A DNA stretch of 64,000 nt from Palsa-504 sp963756575 (GTDB lineage: Bacteria > Actinomycetota > Actinomycetes > Streptosporangiales > Streptosporangiaceae): NCBI GenBank assembly GCA_963756575.1, contig CAVWOM010000006.1, positions 62,001 through 126,000 of the forward strand. Reading direction: 5' to 3'. Position 1 is the first letter of the stretch, and each line of letters starts with the position of its first letter. Below are positions 39,790 through 51,225 of the stretch, piece by piece. Under the pieces are notes generated by a model. The model was not told where the DNA came from. It did not search any database and worked only from the letters and a program-made list of their open reading frames with translations. The position numbers were made by a program, and so were the translations under genes.

Positions 39790-39879
39790 GTGTCGGACGT
39801 CCTTTATGTCGCGCTGACGATCGTCGTCTTCGCCGTGCTCTTCCTCATCTTGAAGGGGGTCGAGCGCTTTGAGCGCTGA
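39790..39879 (+). CDS. 29-residue membrane peptide preceding kdpF
   Basis: GTG 39790, with GGAG six bases upstream, opens a frame of 29 codons reading VSDVLYVALTIVVFAVLFLI then LKGVERFER. It is a single membrane helix with a short basic/acidic C-terminus. It overlaps the kdpF start and lies at the head of the kdp operon, so it is translated with the pump genes. Small ORFs in this position are easily missed by gene finders. It resembles KdpF in size only, and may be a second stabilising peptide of the KdpFABC complex. Confidence 0.65.
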   Translation: MSDVLYVALTIVVFAVLFLILKGVERFER

Positions 39880-39958
39880 GAACTGGATCGGGCTGATCGG
39901 CGGCGTCTTGCTGACGATCTACCTGTTCGCGGCCTTGATCTTCCCTGAGAGGTTCTGA
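39869..39958 (+). CDS. kdpF: Potassium-transporting ATPase subunit KdpF
   Basis: TTG 39869 opens a 29-residue peptide LSAENWIGLIGGVLLTIYLF then AALIFPERF, with the typical KdpF single helix and the family-characteristic ending PERF. The TGA overlaps the kdpA ATG (TGATG). KdpF is a lipid-like peptide that stabilises the KdpFABC potassium pump in the membrane. Confidence 0.85.
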   Translation: MSAENWIGLIGGVLLTIYLFAALIFPERF

Positions 39959-41625
39959 TGAGTAGCACAGCCGCGGGCTGGCTGCAGTTCGCGCTGCTGG
40001 TCGCGGCGCTGGCGGCATGCTACGTGCCACTGGGCAACTACATGGCGCGCGTCTTCACCGACACCAGGCACTGGCGGGTGGAGCGCGGTATCTACAAGCT
40101 CTGCGGGATCGACCCGGAAGCGGACATGCGGTGGAGCGTGTACGTCCGCTCCATCCTCGCGTTCTCGCTCGTCGGCGTCCTGTTCCTGTACCTGCTGGAG
40201 CGGACGCAGCACTGGCTGTTCCTGTCGGTCGGGATGGCCAACGTCGCCCCGGTGACGGCCTGGAACACCGCGGCCTCGTTCGTGACCAACACCAACTGGC
40301 AGAACTACTCCGGCGAGTCCACCATGAGCTACCTGACCCAGATGGGCGGGCTCGCGGTGCAGAACTTCCTGTCCGCCGCGGTCGGCCTGGCGGTGGCGAT
40401 CGCGATGATCCGCGGGTTCACCCGGTCCCGGACCGACAAGCTCGGCAACTTCTGGGTCGACGTGGTCCGGGGCACGATCCGGCTGCTGCTGCCGATCGCG
40501 GTCATCGGCACCATCATCTTGGTGGCCAGCGGCGTGATCGAGAACTTCGCCGACTACCACACGATCACCACGCTGGCCGGCGGGCACCAGACCATGGTCG
40601 GCGGCCCGGTGGCCTCGCAGGAGGTCATCAAGGAGCTGGGCAACAACGGCGGCGGCTTCTTCAACGCCAACTCGTCCCATCCGTTCGAGAACCCGAACGC
40701 CTTCACCGACGTTTTCGAGATCTTCCTGCTGCTGCTGATCCCGTTCAGCCTGCCGCGCACGTTCGGCAGGCTGGTCAAGGACAACCGGCAGGGCTACGCG
40801 CTGGTCTCCGTGATGGTGACCATCTGGGTGGCGGCCGTGGCCGGGCTCACCTTCTTCCAGAGCCACCTCGGCACCGCGGGCGCCGGGCCGCGGCTGGCGC
40901 ACGGTACCTACGAGGGCGTGGAGACGGCGTTCGGCCCGCACGCCTGCTCGCTGTTCGCCGCGTCGACCACGCTGACCTCCACCGGCGCGGTGAACTGCTT
41001 CCACGACTCGCTGACGCCGTTCGGCGGCGCGATCACGCTGATGGACATGGCGCTGGGCGAGATCGCACCCGGCGGCATCGGGGCCGGCATGTACGGCATC
41101 TTGATCCTGGCCATCGTCACCGTGTTCGTCGGCGGCCTGATGGTCGGCCGGACGCCGGAGTACATCGGCAAGAAGATCCGGCCCGCCGAGATGAAGTACG
41201 CGGCGCTGTACTTCCTGACGCTGCCCGTGCTCATCCTGACCGCGGCGGCGCTGTCGCTGGCGACCAGGCAGGGCCAGACGCCGATCTTCAACCCGGGGCC
41301 GCACGGCCTGACCGAGGTGATGTACGCGTTCACCTCGATGGCCAACAACAACGGGTCGGCGTTCGCGGGCCTCGGGACGGCGGCCACCTGGTACCAGGTG
41401 GCCGGCGGCATCGTGATGCTGCTCGGCCGGTTCGCGCCCGAGATCTTCGCCCTCGGCCTGGCCGGGTCGCTGGCCAGGCAGGCACCGGTGCCGCAGAGCG
41501 CCGGGACGCTCGACACCAGGACGCCGCTGTTCGTCGGCATGCTCGTCGGCGTGATCCTCATCCTCGTCGGCCTCACCTATTTCCCGGCGCTCGCGCTGGG
41601 GCCGTTCGCAGAAGGACTGCATTAG
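39958..41625 (+). CDS. kdpA: Potassium-transporting ATPase subunit KdpA
   Basis: The 555-aa channel-like subunit binds and selects K+. Selectivity-loop signatures are visible: VTAWNTAASFVTNTNWQNYSGESTMSY, NNGGGFFNANSSHPFENPN, STTLTSTGAVNCFHDSLTPFGG and AFTSMANNNGSAFAGL. Length and helix pattern match the family. It starts at ATG 39958 overlapping the kdpF stop; kdpB begins 2 bases after its TAG. Confidence 0.98.
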   Translation: MSSTAAGWLQFALLVAALAACYVPLGNYMARVFTDTRHWRVERGIYKLCGIDPEADMRWSVYVRSILAFSLVGVLFLYLLERTQHWLFLSVGMANVAPVTAWNTAASFVTNTNWQNYSGESTMSYLTQMGGLAVQNFLSAAVGLAVAIAMIRGFTRSRTDKLGNFWVDVVRGTIRLLLPIAVIGTIILVASGVIENFADYHTITTLAGGHQTMVGGPVASQEVIKELGNNGGGFFNANSSHPFENPNAFTDVFEIFLLLLIPFSLPRTFGRLVKDNRQGYALVSVMVTIWVAAVAGLTFFQSHLGTAGAGPRLAHGTYEGVETAFGPHACSLFAASTTLTSTGAVNCFHDSLTPFGGAITLMDMALGEIAPGGIGAGMYGILILAIVTVFVGGLMVGRTPEYIGKKIRPAEMKYAALYFLTLPVLILTAAALSLATRQGQTPIFNPGPHGLTEVMYAFTSMANNNGSAFAGLGTAATWYQVAGGIVMLLGRFAPEIFALGLAGSLARQAPVPQSAGTLDTRTPLFVGMLVGVILILVGLTYFPALALGPFAEGLH

Positions 41626-41627
41626 CG

Positions 41628-43756
<2,129 letters not shown>

Positions 43757-43760
<4 letters not shown>

Positions 43761-44407
43761 CTGGCATGAACCGCCTTCCCGTCCTCGTGAGGCAGCACAT
43801 CGCGGGGCTCCGCGCCCTGCTGGTGTTCACCGTGCTGTGCGGCCTCATCTACCCGGCCGTCATGACCGGCGTCTCGCAGCTGGTGTTCCACAACCACGCC
43901 AACGGCTCGCTGGTGTCGTACAACGGTCGCGTGGTGGGCTCCAGCCTGCTCTGCCAGGAGTTCACCGACGCCAAGGGCAACCCGCTGCCGCAGTACTTCC
44001 AGCCGCGCCCCTCCGACGCGGTGAACGCGGCGGACAAGACCGACTACGGCTGCGACCCGGGGTTCTCCGCGGCGTCCAACCTCGGGCCGGACAACGCGAC
44101 CGAGATCGGTCTGATCAAGCAGCGCCAGCGGGCCATCGCGGCGTTCGATCACGTCCCGGTGTCCGAGATCCCGGCCGACGCGGTGACCGCGTTGGGTTCT
44201 GGCCTCGACCCTGGCATCAGCCCGCAGAACGCGGCCATCCAGGTCAACCGCGTGGCCGCGGCCCGGCACCTGCCGGTCGCCACGGTCACGGGCCTGGTGG
44301 TGAAGTACACCCAGGGCCGCACGTTCGGCTTCCTGGGCGAGCCGTTCGTGAACGTGCTCGAGCTGAACATCGCGCTCGACCAGCTGTCGGCGAAGTCCGG
44401 CGGCTGA
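43757..44407 (+). CDS. kdpC: Potassium-transporting ATPase subunit KdpC
   Basis: The subunit of about 216 aa has one N-terminal membrane helix (LRALLVFTVLCGLIYPAVMTGVSQLVF) and an external domain with the family motifs NGRVVGSSLLCQEF, YFQPRPSDA, SAASNLGPDN and DPGISPQNAAIQVNRVAAAR. It stabilises nucleotide and K+ handling in KdpFABC. GTG 43757 overlaps the kdpB stop; ATG 43766 three codons later is also possible. Confidence 0.96.
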
Positions 44408-44415
44408 GGATCACG

Positions 44416-45156
44416 GTGGCTTCGCCTGCGACCGAGCCCCGGCCGGAATCCCGGCCGGGGCCTGGGGGCGGCATCTTGATCGTCGAGGACGAGGCCGAGC
44501 TGGTCCGCGCGCTGCGGATCAACCTGCGGGCCCGGCAGTACGAGGTGCTGACCGCGCGGACCGGCCGTGAGGCCCTGGCCCTGGTCGCGGCCCGCCCGCC
44601 CGACGCGATCATCTTGGACCTCGGCCTGCCCGACATCGACGGCACCGAGGTGATCGTGGAGCTGCGCCGGTGGTACCACGCGCCGATCATCGTGCTGTCC
44701 GGGCGGACCAGCCCCGGGGACAAGATCGGCGCGCTGGACGTCGGCGCCGACGACTACGTGACCAAGCCGTTCGTGATGGCCGAGCTGCTGGCCCGGCTGC
44801 GCGCCGCGCTGCGCCGGGACGAGGGCGGGGCGCTGGCCGGCTCCCACCCGGTCGTGATCGGCCGGTGGCTGATCGACCTGGCCGCGCACCAGGTGCGGCG
44901 CGCGGGGGCGGAGGCGACGGAGACCCTGCGGCTCACGCCGACCGAGTGGCGCATCCTGGAGATGCTGCTGGTCCGGCCGGGGCAGCTGGTCGGTTCGGCG
45001 CAGATCCTCACCGACGTCTGGGGACCCGAGTTCCAGCAGCGCTCCAACTATCTGCGCTTCCACATGGCCCGGCTGCGCCGCAAGCTGGAGGACTACCCGG
45101 CGCGCCCCCGCCACCTGCTGACCGAGCCCGGCATGGGCTACCGCTACCAGCCCTGA
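44416..45156 (+). CDS. KdpE-like response regulator 1 (OmpR family)
   Basis: The 246-aa regulator has a receiver domain (GGILIVEDEAELVRALRINLRARQ; Asp about residue 68 in IILDLGLPDIDG; Lys about 117 in YVTKPF) and an OmpR-type winged helix (LRLTPTEWRILEMLLVRPG, ...GMGYRYQP). It follows kdpC by 8 bases but no kinase gene follows directly; kdpD lies 1.8 kb further on with its own kdpE. An 18-residue Pro-rich leader precedes the receiver. It is close in pattern to the second KdpE of the locus, pointing to duplication or division of labour. Confidence 0.85.
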   Translation: MASPATEPRPESRPGPGGGILIVEDEAELVRALRINLRARQYEVLTARTGREALALVAARPPDAIILDLGLPDIDGTEVIVELRRWYHAPIIVLSGRTSPGDKIGALDVGADDYVTKPFVMAELLARLRAALRRDEGGALAGSHPVVIGRWLIDLAAHQVRRAGAEATETLRLTPTEWRILEMLLVRPGQLVGSAQILTDVWGPEFQQRSNYLRFHMARLRRKLEDYPARPRHLLTEPGMGYRYQP

Positions 45157-45248
45157 GGCGGCTGGCGACACATTCCTGCTCATCGGCGGTGCGCGGTTCG
45201 CCGAGTATGAAGCAAAATGTGAGGTGCGGGACCTACCCTGGGGGACGG

Positions 45249-46825
45249 ATGAAGCCACTGGCCGCGGACGATCCGCGCGTGATCGGTGAGTACCGGTTGC
45301 GGGCGCAGCTCGGCGCGGGCGGCATGGGCCGGGTCTACCTCGGGCTCTCCCCGGCGGGCCGGGCGGTGGCGATCAAGGTCGTGCACCCGGAGCTGGCCAG
45401 CGACGCCGGCTTCCTGCGCCGGTTCGACCAGGAGGTGGCGGCGGCCCGGGCCGTGAGCGGGATCTACACCGCGCCGGTCGTGGCCAGCGGGCTGAACGAG
45501 CGCCCGCCGTGGCTGGCCACCGCGTTCGTCCCGGGGCCGTCCCTGGACCAGGTGGTGACCGAGCACGGGCCGCTGCCGGAGCGGGCGCTGTGGCCGCTGC
45601 TCGGCGGCCTGGTCGAGGCGCTGCAGGCGATCCACGCCTGCGGGGTGGTGCACCGTGACCTCAAGCTGGCCAACGTCCTGCTCGCCACCGACGGGCCGCG
45701 GGTGATCGACTTCGGCATCTCCCGCGCCGCCGACGGGACCTCGCTGACGGCGGCCGGGGTGGTGTTCGGCACGCCCGGCTACATGTCACCCGAGCAGGCC
45801 GAGGGCCGCGGCGCCGGAGCCGAGAGCGACGTGTTCGCGCTCGGCTGCGTGGTGACTTACGCGGCGACGGGCACGGGGCCGTTCGGCACCGGGACGGCGG
45901 CGGCCATCTTGTACCGGGTGGTGCACTCCGAGCCGGACCTGGGCCGGGTCCCGCCCCGGCTGCGGGAGGTGCTGGCCGCCTGCCTGGCCAAGGACCCGGC
46001 GGCCCGGCCCACGCTGCGGGCGCTGTCCGGCCTGCTGGCCGGCAACCCGGACGCCAGCGGGCCGTCCGCGGTGGCGTTCTGGCCGGCTTCGGTGGCCGGC
46101 CTGATCCGCGACTACCAGGCCCGGCTGGAGCAGGAAACGCGCAACGTCAACCGGCCGACCGACGGGTTCTCCTGGGCCGCGCCGTCGCGTCCGGCGGACG
46201 ACGGCGCGTCGCCCTCCCGCCGCCGTCTCCGCCGCCGTCGCCCGCGTCGTCGCCGCGCTGGCCGTACGCCGTCCCGCAGGGGTACGGCGGGCAGGTGGCG
46301 GCGCCGCCGTACGCTCCGCCGCGCGGTTACCCGCCGGACGACGCGCAGGCCCGGGATCCGCAGCCGTACCGGGCGGGGGCACCCGCCGCGGCTAGCCAGA
46401 TGCCCGCCAGCATGGTCACCGCGATCCGGCTCATGTACGCCGGAGCAACCTACTCGCTGGTCTGGGCGATCGGCATCATCGTGATCGCGGCCAGCATCGC
46501 GAAGAACCACCCGGTCTACGGCTCGGGCGGCGGTCAGGCCTTGTCCGGGGCGGATATCTTCGCCGTCCTGTTCGGCATCATGCAGGCCGCGCTGTGGGTC
46601 GGCATCGCGCGGAGGTGCCGCCGCAGGCGGAGGGGAGCTCGCACGGCGGGCACGGTGCTGTTCGTGATCTACACGGTGGGCGTGCTCAGCGCGCTGTCCA
46701 GCGGCCAGGCGGGCCTCGGGCCGGCCAAGGTCGTGACCGTGATCGGCTGGCTGATCGCGCTGGCGGCGGTGCTGGCTCTATGGCGGCCTTCGTCCAGTGC
46801 CTTTTTCTTCGAGCGGACCCGTTAG
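45249..46825 (+). CDS. Membrane serine/threonine protein kinase (apparent frameshift in linker)
   Basis: From ATG 45249 a Hanks-type kinase domain is read: LGAGGMGRVYLG (P-loop), AIKVVHPE (Lys 43), HRDLKLAN (Asp 137; Leu in place of the usual Pro), DFGIS (154-156), GTPGYMSPEQ. The frame ends at 46484 in an Arg-rich stretch. In the neighbouring frame a Pro/Ser-rich linker (PSPASSPRWPYAVPQGYGG) and a C-terminal domain with four membrane helices continue to 46825 (MVTAIRLMYAGATYSLVWAI, ending FFFERTR). The full span is 3n+2 bases, consistent with one lost base near 46205-46216. It sits between the first KdpE and KdpD, so it may tune potassium response. Confidence 0.8.
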
Positions 46826-46833
46826 CGGTCCGC
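46813..46833. terminator. Hairpin at the end of the kinase gene
   Basis: GCGGACC-cgttagc-GGTCCGC is a perfect 7-bp stem-loop that spans the kinase stop codon (46823-46825). It has no T tract. It could separate the kinase transcript from kdpD. Confidence 0.45.
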
Positions 46834-46834
46834 G

Positions 46835-46876
46835 GCGCATGGATCGCGCTTGCGCGGCGCATGAATCCCGTTAGGA
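46835..46876. promoter_or_regulatory. Direct repeats upstream of kdpD, candidate KdpE site
   Basis: GCGCATGGATCGCGCTTGCG (46835-46854) and GCGCATGAATCCCGTTAGGA (46857-46876) are direct repeats 22 bases apart (two helix turns). The second shares 17 of 20 bases with the repeat upstream of kdpF. Downstream, GGCCGGGC/GCCCGGCC (46883-46911) forms a further inverted repeat in the kdpD leader. Confidence 0.5.
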
Positions 46877-46965
46877 CTGGCTGGCCGGGCCGGCAAACGG
46901 AATGCCCGGCCGGGTGAACGTGCTTCACTAGGGAGGTCAGCGCACGCGGAGAGGGCACGGCCCGG

Positions 46966-49617
46966 ATGGCGGACAGCGACGGCCGCCGAGGCGACGGCAG
47001 GGCGCCCCGGCCGGAACGTGGACACCTGCGGATCTACCTCGGCTCGGCGGCAGGGGTCGGCAAGACCTACGCCATGCTCAACGAGGGGCACCGGCGCGCC
47101 GAGCGGGGCGCCGACGTGGTGGTGGGCTTCGCCGAGGCGCACGCGCGCCCGCACACCAGCGCGCTGCTCGACGGTCTTGAGGTCATCCCCCGGGCCCGGC
47201 GCGAATACCGGGGCGCCACCTTCGAGGAAATGGACCTGGACGCGGTGCTGGCCCGGCGGCCGGAGATCGCGCTAGTGGACGAGTTCGCGCACACCAACGT
47301 CCCCGGCTCGCGCAACTCCAAGCGCTGGCAGGACGTCGAGGAACTGCTCGACGCCGGGATCGACGTCATCTCCGCGGTCAACATCCAGCACCTGGAATCG
47401 CTCAACGACGTGGTCGAGAAGATCACCGGCGTGCCGCAGCGGGAGACCGTGCCCGACGCGATCGTCCGGGCCGCCGATCAGGTCGAGATGGTCGACATGA
47501 CGCCGGAGGCGCTGCGCCGCCGGATGGCGCACGGGAACATCTACCCGCCGGAGAAGATCGACGCGGCGCTGACCAACTACTTCCGCTCCGGGAACCTGGC
47601 CGCGCTGCGGGAACTCGCCCTGCTCTGGCTGGCCGACAAGGTCGACGAGGGGCTGCAGCGGTACCGGGCCGAGCACAAGATCACCGGCGCGTGGGAGGCC
47701 AGGGAGCGGGTGGTGGTCGCGCTGACCGGCGGCCCCGAGGGCATGACGCTGATCAGGCGGGCGGCCCGGATCGCGGCCCGGTCCTCGGGCGGCGACCTGC
47801 TGGCCGTGCACGTCACCAAGTCGGACGGGCTGACCGGCGCCGACCCGGCCGCGCTGGCCAGCCAGCGGCAGCTGGCCGAGTCGGTCGGGGGCACGTACCA
47901 CCAGGTGGTCGGCGACAATATCCCCGACGCCCTGCTGACCTTCGCCCGGGCCGAGAACGCGACCCAGCTCGTGCTGGGCGCCAGCCGCCGGTCCTGGCTG
48001 GCCACCATGCTCACCGGCCCGGGGATCGGCGCGCGGACCATCCGCGGCTCCGGCGATATCGACGTGCACATCGTGACGCACGCGCAGATGGGCCGGGGCC
48101 GGGGCCTGCCCCGGCCCCGCGGCGCGATCACGCTGCGCCGTCAGATCGCCGGGTACCTGCTGGCCGCCGCGCTCGGGCTGGTGCTGACCCTCGTGCTGGC
48201 CGAAACGCGCGGCGACCTCAACCTCACCAGCGACGTGCTGATCTACCTGGTCGGGGTGATCCTGGTCGCGCTGGTCGGCGGGTTCGCCCCGGCCGTGCTC
48301 GCCGCCATCGCGGACTCGCTGCTGCTGAACTACTACTTCACCCCGCCCATCCACACCTGGAACATCTACCTGGCCAACAACGCGCTCGCGCTCGGCGTGT
48401 TCGTGGTGGTGGCCATCTTGGTCAGCACCGTGGTCGACATCGCGGCCCGGCGGACCATGCAGGCGGCCCGGGCCAACGCCGAGTCCGAGCTGCTGACGAC
48501 CACGGCCGGCAGCGTCCTGCGCGGCCAGCAGGGGCTGAGCGCGCTGCTCGACCGGGTACGCGAGGCGTTCGGCATGGACTCGGTCACGCTGCTCGAATCC
48601 AGCTCGCCGGACGGCCAGCAGGCCGCCTCGGCGGGACGGCTCCGCGGCACGCCGGGCAGCTGGCACGTCGTGGCGAGCCGGGGCGAGCCCGCGGTGACCC
48701 GGCCGGGCGAAGCCGACGTCGAGGTGCCGGTCACCGGTTCCCTCCTGCTGGCCCTGCGCGGCCGGCCGCTGCCCGCCACCGACCGGCGCGTGCTGGGCGC
48801 GTTCGCCTCCTACGCGGCGGTGGCGCTGGACCAGCAGCGGCTGGCGGCCGAGGCGCAGGCGGCCAAGCCGATCGCGGCCGCCGACCGGATGCGGACCGCG
48901 CTGCTCGCCGCGGTCAGCCACGACCTGCGCAGCCCGCTGGCGTCGGCCAAGGCCGCGGTGACCAGCCTGCGCTCGCCCGACGTGAAATGGGACGCCGAGG
49001 ACCGCGACGAGCTGCTCGCGACGGCGGACGAATCGCTGGACCGGCTGGCCCACCTGGTCGACAACCTGCTGGACATGAGCAGGCTGCAGGCCGGCGCGCT
49101 GTCCCTGTTCCCGCGCCCGGCCGGACTCGAGGAGATCGTCTCCCGCGCGCTGGACAACCTCGATCCGGCGGGCCGGGACGTCACCGTCGACATCCCGGTG
49201 TCGCTGCCCGAGATCAACGTGGATCCGGCCATCCTGGAGCGGGTGATCGTGAACCTGACCGAGAACGCGCTGCGCTACTCCCCGGCGGCCAGGCCCCCGC
49301 TGCTGACCGCCAGCGCTCTCGGCGACCGGGTCGAGCTCCGGGTGGTCGACCGCGGCCCGGGCATCCCGGAGAAGGACAGGGACCGGATGTTCGTGCCGTT
49401 CCAGCGGCTCGGCGACACCGACAACACCACCGGGGTGGGGCTCGGCCTGGCGCTGTCACGCGGGCTGACGGAGGCGATGGGCGGTACGCTCACCGCGGAC
49501 GACACGCCGGGCGGCGGGCTCACCATGACGGTGTCGCTGCCGGCCGCGGCCGAGCCCGGCTGCCAGCCCGAGCCTGGGCAGCGGGAACGGGAATCGGCGG
49601 GGGGTGCGAGCCAGTGA
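46966..49617 (+). CDS. kdpD: Sensor histidine kinase KdpD
   Basis: The 883-aa sensor has the N-terminal KdpD domain with Walker A GSAAGVGKT (about 26-34) and LVDEFAHTNVPGSRNSKRWQDV, a Usp-like domain (about 245-375, VVVALTGGPEGMTLIRRAARIAARS), four clustered membrane helices (about 395-495), a GAF-like region, the H-box AVSHDLRSPLASAKAAVTSLR and the ATPase domain (NLTENALRYSPAA, DRGPGIPEKDRDRMFVPFQRL, GLGLALSRGLTEAMGG). It senses K+ limitation and phosphorylates KdpE. ATG 46966 is preceded by GGAGAGG at a long spacing. The stop overlaps the second kdpE (GTGA). Confidence 0.97.
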   Translation: MADSDGRRGDGRAPRPERGHLRIYLGSAAGVGKTYAMLNEGHRRAERGADVVVGFAEAHARPHTSALLDGLEVIPRARREYRGATFEEMDLDAVLARRPEIALVDEFAHTNVPGSRNSKRWQDVEELLDAGIDVISAVNIQHLESLNDVVEKITGVPQRETVPDAIVRAADQVEMVDMTPEALRRRMAHGNIYPPEKIDAALTNYFRSGNLAALRELALLWLADKVDEGLQRYRAEHKITGAWEARERVVVALTGGPEGMTLIRRAARIAARSSGGDLLAVHVTKSDGLTGADPAALASQRQLAESVGGTYHQVVGDNIPDALLTFARAENATQLVLGASRRSWLATMLTGPGIGARTIRGSGDIDVHIVTHAQMGRGRGLPRPRGAITLRRQIAGYLLAAALGLVLTLVLAETRGDLNLTSDVLIYLVGVILVALVGGFAPAVLAAIADSLLLNYYFTPPIHTWNIYLANNALALGVFVVVAILVSTVVDIAARRTMQAARANAESELLTTTAGSVLRGQQGLSALLDRVREAFGMDSVTLLESSSPDGQQAASAGRLRGTPGSWHVVASRGEPAVTRPGEADVEVPVTGSLLLALRGRPLPATDRRVLGAFASYAAVALDQQRLAAEAQAAKPIAAADRMRTALLAAVSHDLRSPLASAKAAVTSLRSPDVKWDAEDRDELLATADESLDRLAHLVDNLLDMSRLQAGALSLFPRPAGLEEIVSRALDNLDPAGRDVTVDIPVSLPEINVDPAILERVIVNLTENALRYSPAARPPLLTASALGDRVELRVVDRGPGIPEKDRDRMFVPFQRLGDTDNTTGVGLGLALSRGLTEAMGGTLTADDTPGGGLTMTVSLPAAAEPGCQPEPGQRERESAGGASQ

Positions 49618-50891
49618 CGCGGGTACTGGTCGTCGACGACGAGCCGCAGATCCTGCGGGCGCTGCGGATCAACCTGCGGGTCCGGGACTACGAGGTGCAC
49701 GTCGCCGCGACCGGGACCGAGGCGCTCGAGGTGGCCGGCCGCTACCCGCCCGACCTGGTGATCCTCGATCTCGGCCTGCCCGACCTGGACGGGGTGGAGG
49801 TGATCCAGGGCCTGCGCGGCTGGACCAAGGCGCCGATCATCGTGCTATCGGGGCGCGCCGACAGCGTGGACAAGGTAGAAGCGCTCGACGCCGGGGCCGA
49901 TGACTATGTGACCAAGCCGTTCGGCGTGGAAGAGCTGCTGGCGCGGATGCGGGCGGCGGTCCGGCGGACGGGCACCCCCGAGGACCTGCCCCGGATCCGG
50001 CTCGGCGACCTGGTCATCGACCTGGCCGCCAAGCGCGTCACCCGGGCGGGGGAAGATATCAGGCTTACCCCCACGGAGTGGCACCTGCTCGAGGTGCTGC
50101 TGCGGAACCCCGGCAAGCTGCTCAGCCGCAACCAGCTGCTGACCGAGGTGTGGGGGCCCGGTTACGCCGACGCCACCGGCAACCTCCGGTTGTACATGGC
50201 TCAGCTGCGGCGCAAGCTCGAGCCGGATCCGGCCCGCCCGCGCTGGCTGATCACCGAGCCGGGCATGGGCTACCGCTACCAGCCGAGTCCCTCCGATGCC
50301 GAGTCGCCGGCCCCGCAGTTACCAGGGGTAGGGCTGGCCGTCCCGGGTGAGGGTGCCGGTGGGGCCGCCGTTGGGAATGGTGACCGCCCAGATGACGCTG
50401 GCCGCGGCCTGGCCGAGCGAACGGCCGTCCGGGTGGTTCTCACTGGCGGGCCAGCCGGGGCACACCGCGTTGACGAGGATGCCGTCCCGGGCCAGCTCGG
50501 CGGCGAGGATCCGGGTCAGCGCGTTGAGGCCGGCCTTGGACACGCCGTAGGCGGGCGACCCGCCGCTCATCACCGCGATCGAGCCACCCTCGCTGCTCAC
50601 GTTGACGATCCGCGGCCGGGTGCTCGAGCGCAGCATCGGCAGCAGCGCGTGGATCACCCGCCACGGGCCGAACATGTTGACGTCGATCGCCTCGGCGACC
50701 ACGCCGAGATCGGCGTTACTGGCCGTGGCCCAGCGGTCGTACATGGTCGACGCGTTGTTCACGAGCACGTCCGTGCGGCCGAAGCGGCCTTTTACCCACT
50801 CGGCCATCGCGGCGACGCTGACCGAGTTGTCCACCTCGAGCTGGCAGGGAAAGATCCGGCTGCCCTCGGGGTCCATTTCCTTGGCCGCTAG
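49614..50891 (+). CDS. kdpE: KdpE response regulator 2 (3' read-through)
   Basis: GTG 49614 overlaps the kdpD stop. Residues 1-224 form a standard OmpR-family regulator: RVLVVDDEPQILRALRINLR, Asp 52 in LVILDLGLPDLDG, Lys in DDYVTKPFGVEELL, and the winged helix ending in GMGYRYQP at 50285, where KdpE proteins normally stop. The open frame then continues for 201 codons, mostly antisense to the convergent SDR gene, to 50891. A one-base deletion between 50285 and 50335 would end it at a TAG near 50336. The extension is probably a frameshift artefact or lost stop. It is the cognate regulator of KdpD by position. Confidence 0.88.
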   Translation: MTRVLVVDDEPQILRALRINLRVRDYEVHVAATGTEALEVAGRYPPDLVILDLGLPDLDGVEVIQGLRGWTKAPIIVLSGRADSVDKVEALDAGADDYVTKPFGVEELLARMRAAVRRTGTPEDLPRIRLGDLVIDLAAKRVTRAGEDIRLTPTEWHLLEVLLRNPGKLLSRNQLLTEVWGPGYADATGNLRLYMAQLRRKLEPDPARPRWLITEPGMGYRYQPSPSDAESPAPQLPGVGLAVPGEGAGGAAVGNGDRPDDAGRGLAERTAVRVVLTGGPAGAHRVDEDAVPGQLGGEDPGQRVEAGLGHAVGGRPAAHHRDRATLAAHVDDPRPGARAQHRQQRVDHPPRAEHVDVDRLGDHAEIGVTGRGPAVVHGRRVVHEHVRAAEAAFYPLGHRGDADRVVHLELAGKDPAALGVHFLGR

Positions 50892-51026
50892 CTCCCCCCG
50901 CCGCAGGTCCCGGGAGCCCAGGACCACCGCGAAGCCGAGCAAGGCCAGCTGCCTGCACACCTCACGGCCCACGCCGCGGTTGCCGCCGGTCACCACGGCT
51001 ACCGGCTGGTCAGCGTACACACGCAT
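50319..51026 (-). CDS. Short-chain dehydrogenase/reductase
   Basis: The product of about 235 aa has the cofactor motif VAVVTGGNRGVGREVCRQLA, LVNNAS, catalytic Ser region IVNVSSEGGSIAV, YGVSKAGLNAL (Tyr/Lys) and NAVCPGWPASE. The DLRRGELAAKEMD stretch after strand 2 (GSRD) suggests NADP preference. It resembles carbonyl-reductase-like SDRs. ATG 51026 is chosen; ATG 51053 in frame is possible. It is convergent with kdpE, whose antisense extension covers most of it. Confidence 0.88.
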   Translation of the reverse strand: MRVYADQPVAVVTGGNRGVGREVCRQLALLGFAVVLGSRDLRRGELAAKEMDPEGSRIFPCQLEVDNSVSVAAMAEWVKGRFGRTDVLVNNASTMYDRWATASNADLGVVAEAIDVNMFGPWRVIHALLPMLRSSTRPRIVNVSSEGGSIAVMSGGSPAYGVSKAGLNALTRILAAELARDGILVNAVCPGWPASENHPDGRSLGQAAASVIWAVTIPNGGPTGTLTRDGQPYPW

Positions 51027-51225
51027 CACCGGTGTCAGGCATGACCGCGACATTTCTCATGGCTGTCATCTTGCCACCCCCCGCTCACCGCCCTGACCCC
51101 CAATAAGCCAAATCGTCATCTAAGGACGATGTCGATGCGGTATAGCCGGCCCGGGCTGCGGGCGAGCAGGCAGACCGGCCTCGCGGAGCGGCGGGACGCG
51201 CGGCTACTGGCAGGTGAGGACCAGG

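Noticed and set aside
40017..41627. Upstream extension of the kdpB frame across kdpA
   Set aside because: It is an out-of-frame shadow of kdpA; KdpB begins at ATG 41628.
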